Shown one piece after another: positions 59,648 to 64,000 of a stretch of 64,000 nt of DNA. The notes under the pieces were generated by a model that searched no databases, had not been told where the DNA came from, and saw only the letters and a list, made by a program, of their open reading frames with translations. The position numbers were made by a program, and so were the translations under genes. This stretch comes from Calendula officinalis (lineage: Eukaryota > Streptophyta > Magnoliopsida > Asterales > Asteraceae): positions 73,340,929 to 73,404,928 of the forward strand of contig OY970826.1 of the NCBI GenBank assembly GCA_963853835.1, in the 5' to 3' direction. Numbering within the stretch: position 1 is the stretch's first letter; the number at the start of each line of letters is the position of its first letter.

Positions 59648-60391
59648 CTCGAGCTGACGATCTTCGACATGGTCAGTAAGTTTGTCAGTTATGTAATTTA
59701 CATTCAATTAGGTATTTTTTTGTTTAAAATTTGTTAATTCTTGATAGGCTATGGCTTCGATAGCTGCATCAAAGGAAGCTGATTTGAATGCTATGAGATT
59801 GAGGTTTATCGACACAACTATTTCCGCATTTAATTTCAATGAAAATTTCGCCTCACAACATGATCTTCATCATATTAATGATGATAATGAAAGGTTAGCT
59901 CTATGATTATCTTATAAATACTTGATTAGATATGACAAAGAGCAGAATTTTTCTAGTTAAATGTTAAATCATACAAATTTGGTGACTAATAACTTATTTA
60001 TGATTGACACGAATTGCTGATAATCATACAAATTTTAACTGGTTTTAAGGGAGAAAGAATTGGCTGCTGTTAGGATCAATCCTGCTGAAGTTGACATAAT
60101 TGCAAACGAACTTGAGGTCAGTTAGTCTCTTTGACATAATTGCACCTTTTTCATACAAAAAGTCAAAAGTATAATTATTGGTCGGTTGTTTCTGTTATTA
60201 CAGTTGGATAAGAAGGTGGCTAAAAGAACATTACGAGAACACAAAGGTGATGCAGTTGCTGCAATTAGGCATTTGATTCACTTGGGAAATCTCTGAATAA
60301 AAGGTCATTTTGTTTGTTATCTTCATTTTCCAAAATTTTAAAAGACGTTGGAAAAGATCCAATTAGTTATGGCACAACTTATATGCAACTG
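59648..60391 (+). pseudogene. partial HYPK duplicate with inverted exon 1 piece
   Basis: Exons 2-4 of HYPK are present in order (about 59748-59802, 60050-60116, 60204-60296: MASIAASKEADLNAMRL, REKELAAVRINPAEVDI, LDKKVAKRTLREHKGD) with introns and about 95 bp of 3' flank. Where exon 1 should be there is only about 40 bp of it, in inverse orientation (59648-59687), joined directly to intron 1 sequence. No start region remains. The duplication ends where a copia LTR begins. The remaining codons are well conserved, so it is recent. Confidence 0.88.
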
Positions 60392-60392
60392 A

Positions 60393-60616
60393 TGTTAAAC
60401 AGACAAATCAACAAGAAAAGGAAATAAAAATCATCCACCTTGTGCTAGCTAGCCTCACACGATTGTAGCCTCAAAATCAGGGATCCTTATTATTGCTTGC
60501 CTTATGTATTTTATTCCTTTATGCTTAAATAGAACTCAAAACCTGTAATATAGAAACACACGAAAATACAATACAAAGTAATTCATCTTTATTTCATCTT
60601 TTATCACTTGTTATCA
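60393..60616 (+). mobile_element. 5' LTR of a Ty1-copia retrotransposon
   Basis: It starts TGTTAAACAGAC and ends TTGTTATCA. TGGTATCAGAGC, the usual primer-binding site for initiator tRNA-Met, follows at 60617-60628. It is 224 bp. It interrupts the homology of the HYPK duplicate. Confidence 0.8.
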
Positions 60617-60628
60617 TGGTATCAGAGC
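60617..60628 (+). promoter_or_regulatory. primer-binding site (tRNA-iMet)
   Basis: TGGTATCAGAGC immediately follows the LTR, as in most plant copia elements. Confidence 0.85.
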
Positions 60629-60685
60629 ATGGTATGTCATTATCTTTTTTAACTAGCATTGTGATCAGTTTCTTTCCGAGTCGCC

Positions 60686-61225
60686 ATGTCTACCGACGGT
60701 AACTCGGATTCAACATTATCACTGCAATTACCCAACTTGCTAAAAAATAGCATAAACCAACAGCTAACTGTTGCAGCCTCTGAAACTGAAGGAAAAAGAC
60801 TCGCAACAAAGAGTTTTTGCTGGCCGGAAGGGAGGAAGAACGGTCCAATCAGAGAAGATAAATCTCACCTAACGTGTGACAATTGCGGCATGAACAAACA
60901 CACCAAAGAGCAATGCTTCGAGCTCGTCGGTTACCCCAATTGGTGGAATTATGGCCACAAAAATAACAACAAAAGTATCGGACCACAGAAAAAACGATTG
61001 GCGACCGACGGAAATAACGTCGATCGGAAGATGGGCTCCGGATTTGATGGTGTTGCAGCCACCGACGTGAACTTGAGGGAAGCAGAAGACAGGTATGCGG
61101 GTGAAGGCACGATAAGCTCAAAACCCCCCACTTTTTCTTTCAATTTTTTAAATCACACCCCTGAGTTTTTGAGTAATTTTAAGAGTGTCCCAAACATAAA
61201 AACGTTAAAGGAAACCAATTCTTAA
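60686..61225 (+). pseudogene. copia gag, internally deleted
   Basis: The frame of 179 aa starts MSTDGNSDSTLSLQL. A CCHC zinc knuckle (C64-x2-C-x4-H-x4-C77, followed by FELVGYPNWW) is intact at 60875-60916. The large capsid-like (UBN2) region expected between the N-terminus and the knuckle is missing, so the capsid would not form. The frame ends before protease. Confidence 0.8.
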
Positions 61226-61242
61226 ATTCACTTGGTGGCCCC

Positions 61243-64000
61243 ATGCAGGAAACGTTTTTAAATTCACAAGATTTCTTAAATTCAAATATGGAAACTTTTC
61301 TAAAGGAAACCAATTTTCTTTATCATCTCAATAAAATTTTTAACGATTGTACAGTTTTTAAAAATCATGAAACGATTCTTACTAGAGGCGGGTTAGTAAA
61401 TATGGTTCAACATAATCAAACACCGAAACAATTATGGATATTAGATTGTGGGGCCATCGATACAATGACCCACAACTTATCCGACTTTACAACCACCTAT
61501 AAACCAACAAATTTTTTTATACAAACGGCAAATGGAGAAAAACTTCATGTCAAAACGGGAGGGAATATTGAGATCTCTCCAACCTCTCAAACTGTATAAA
61601 TGTCTATATATTCCGGAACTATCTCATAAACTTTTATCTGTTAGTCATGTCACCAAAGAATTAAATTGCTCAGTGCTCATGCATCCGACTTTTTGTGTAT
61701 TACATTATATTAGGATGGGAGCGATAATTGGGCTTGGCACTGAAAAGAACGGGCTATATTATGTGGATGAAGTAACTCAAAATGGAACTGCAATGTTATC
61801 TCATGGAACGACACAAAGGGAAGCTTGGTTGTGGCACATGAGACTAGGTCACCCATCTACCAATTATTTACATATTTTATTTCTTAAACTTTTTTCCTTA
61901 AATTGTAAGTCATATTGTGAAACATGGGTGTTTGCCAAAAGCCATCGAAAAACGTTTAAACCAAAATTTACAAAAAGTTGACCAACCATTTTCATTAATT
62001 CGTTCCGATGTATGGGGTCCGGCTCCAATCGCCGGCTGCCAAAACTTTCGTTTTTTGTTATGTTTGTTGACGATTGCACTCGTATGACCTGGGTATACTT
62101 TTTAAAAAATAAATGCGAGGTTTTAGAAAAATTCACGTTTTTTTTTATAATATGATCCAAAACCAATTTCATAAATCCATCCAAGTCCTTAGGTCCGACA
62201 ACGAAGGAGAATTTATTAACTCTGATATGCACCTTTTTTGCCAAGAAAAAGGTATAATTCACCAAACCTCGTGCCCATACACCCCTGAACAAAATGGCGT
62301 CGCAGAGCGAAAAAATCGTATCCTTCTTGAGATTACTAGGGCACTTCTAATAGAATCGAAAGTTCCAAAATCTTTCTGGCCTGAAGCCCTTGTTACAGCT
62401 GCCTACCTCATTAATCGTCTCCCAACCCAAATCATGAAATTAAAAACACCGTTACAAGCCCTCACCGAATACACTAATGTTCCTCCCACTCTCACTCTAC
62501 AACCCCCGAATCTTTGGTCGCACTGTTTTTGTTCACATACCAAAATCTATTAGATCTAAACTCGACCCATGTGCAGAAAAATGTGTCTTTGTTGGGTACG
62601 GGGTTAACCAAAAAGGGTACAGATGTTATAACCCAAAAACCAGACGCATGTTTACCACCATGAACTGTGACTTTCTTGAGACTGAAAACTATTACACCGC
62701 CAACCTCAGTGGTCAGGGGGAGAATATGAACAATACGAACGACACACTGAGTTGGCTTGAAACAATAGAAACAATCACAAACAACCCTCAAGATATTTCC
62801 GAAGCTCCACAACATACTGAAGACATTGTCCCACAACATACTGAAGACAGTGTCCCATAACATACTGAAGACAGTGCCCCACAACATACTGAAGACAGTG
62901 CCCCCCAATACTCGACTCCTATCCTGACACCCGAGGTAAGTGACCCATCTCCTACTAACAATCCATGTGAACAAGAAAATATGCAGGATATACATGGATT
63001 AGATAATGAAAACAACGAAGAAGAAGTCGAAGAAGTCACCACAGTCCAAGAGGATGAACCTGTACAATATACTTTACCTCCAAGGGCAAACCGGGGTATC
63101 CCTCCTAATAGATACTCACCGGAAAAGGAGACAAGGAAGGGGAGGTATCCAATGGCCAACATAACTACAGGAAACCTATCTGAACAAGCCAAAGCTTTCA
63201 CTGTAGCTCTATGTTCCAAGGAAATCCCTACAAACCCTGAACAAGCCCTAAAATCCAGAGAGTGGAATAATGCAATGAAAGAAGAAATGGAAGCCCTGGA
63301 AAAAACAAAACTTGGATAAAATGTATTCTACCAACAGGAAAAAAAACCGTTGGGTGTCGATGGGTGTTCACGATCAAATACAAACCGGATGGTACAATTG
63401 AAAGATACAAAGCAAGACTAGTGGCAAAGGGATATACACAAACATATGGAATAGATTATTCTGAAACCTTCTCTCCAGTTGCAAAAATCAACACCATCAG
63501 AGTTCTCTGCTCAGTAGCTGCAAACAAAGGATGGCCCATTCACCAATTTGATGTAAAAAATGCTTTTTTTACACGGAGATCTACAGGAAGAAGTGTACAT
63601 GGAAGCTCCTCACGGATCCACAAGCAACTTCAAAGAAAGGGAAGTGCGTCGCCTTAAAAAATCTCTTTACGGTTTAAAACAATCTCCTAGAGCTTGGTTT
63701 GGGAGATTCACCATAGCCATGAAAAGCTATGGGTTTAAACAAAGCAACTCAGACCACACTTTATTTCTTAAATGAAGAGGGAAATTAATAACGTGTCTAA
63801 TCATTTATGTTGATGATATGATAATTACAGGTGACGACAAAGAAGAAATAGCAAAATTAAGAGAGAGCTTGTTTTCGGAATTTGAAATGAAGGACATAGG
63901 AAGCCTTAAATACTTCCTAGGAAGTGAAGTTCTAAGGTCAAAGCAAGGAATTTTCATGCATCAGAAAAAATATGTTCTTGATCTATTGGCAGTAACAGGA
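61243..64000 (+). pseudogene. copia pol (protease, integrase, RT), broken and cut by window end
   Basis: Domain order PR-INT-RT is the copia type. The protease motif is WILDCGAIDTMT, where DSGA is usual. Next come GAG-pre-integrase (LWHMRLGHPS), the integrase core with SDVWGP, DNEGEF and PEQNGVAERKN, and RT with the YVDDM site at 63806-63820. Breaks: a frame change near 61590, another near 61960-61980, one near 62100-62110, one near 62500, an in-frame TAA at 62858-62860, a break near 63320, a T-run shift near 63565 and an in-frame TGA at 63773-63775. RNase H and the 3' LTR lie beyond the window. The element cannot make a polyprotein. Confidence 0.85.

Noticed and set aside
62492..63219. Long minus-strand ORFs with VFSMLWGT and VCCGALSS repeats
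   Set aside because: They are antisense shadows of the copia pol region, where a short sense repeat (AACATACTGAAGACA) is duplicated.

Overview
This window is plant nuclear DNA, almost certainly from a eudicot. It is AT-rich, has spliced plant-type genes with long AT-rich introns, and is packed with small DNA transposons, Helitrons and (TA)n tracts. The mixture of mobile elements resembles Asteraceae genomes, but that placement is a weak inference.

Layout: 1-3.6 kb is unassigned, AT-rich and repeat-like. 3.9-5.7 kb holds a small single-pass membrane protein gene (minus). 6-10 kb is a field of MITEs. 11-15 kb holds three related elements that each sit inside (TA)n tracts. 15.2-18.6 kb is a decayed PIF/Harbinger transposon (Myb-like ORF plus DDE transposase). 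19.3-20 kb is an atypical bHLH gene with two frameshifts. 20.5-21.5 kb is a hAT-like fragment joined to a Helitron helicase tail. 22.0-22.5 kb is an intact EF-hand gene. 23-25 kb holds nested MITEs and an element with a 107-bp tandem array. 25.9-28.5 kb is a clade-D-like PP2C gene. 29-37.6 kb holds a hAT-like element, a (TA)n element nested in another repeat, a Helitron of about 3 kb carrying pieces of at least three host genes, and a 424-bp Helitron. 38.5-39.3 kb is a long-TIR element. 40-41.8 kb is a peroxisomal enoyl-CoA hydratase gene with one missing base. 42-43.5 kb is another nested MITE pair. 44.6-46.2 kb holds 5' fragments of CSN2 and LDAH genes. 46.2-48.9 kb is an LTR-like block and a transposon ORF fragment. 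49.9-53.2 kb is a complete pectinesterase gene. 53.8-54.7 kb is a complete HYPK gene. 55.0-58.6 kb is a complete PAS/Raf-like gene predicted to be a pseudokinase. 59.6-60.4 kb is a partial HYPK duplicate, and 60.4-64 kb is the 5' part of a broken Ty1-copia element.

The genes do not form a pathway; they are ordinary independent plant genes separated by repeats. Exon structures for the pectinesterase, HYPK, kinase and the small membrane protein were solved by hand. In each, the summed coding length is divisible by three with GT-AG introns, plus one GC-AG intron in the kinase. Nothing here amounts to a new multi-gene system. The most interesting items are the gene-capturing Helitron, two Helitrons that share an antisense tRNA-like module, the (TA)n-targeting element family, the Raf-like pseudokinase, and single-base indels in otherwise perfect genes, which may be assembly errors.
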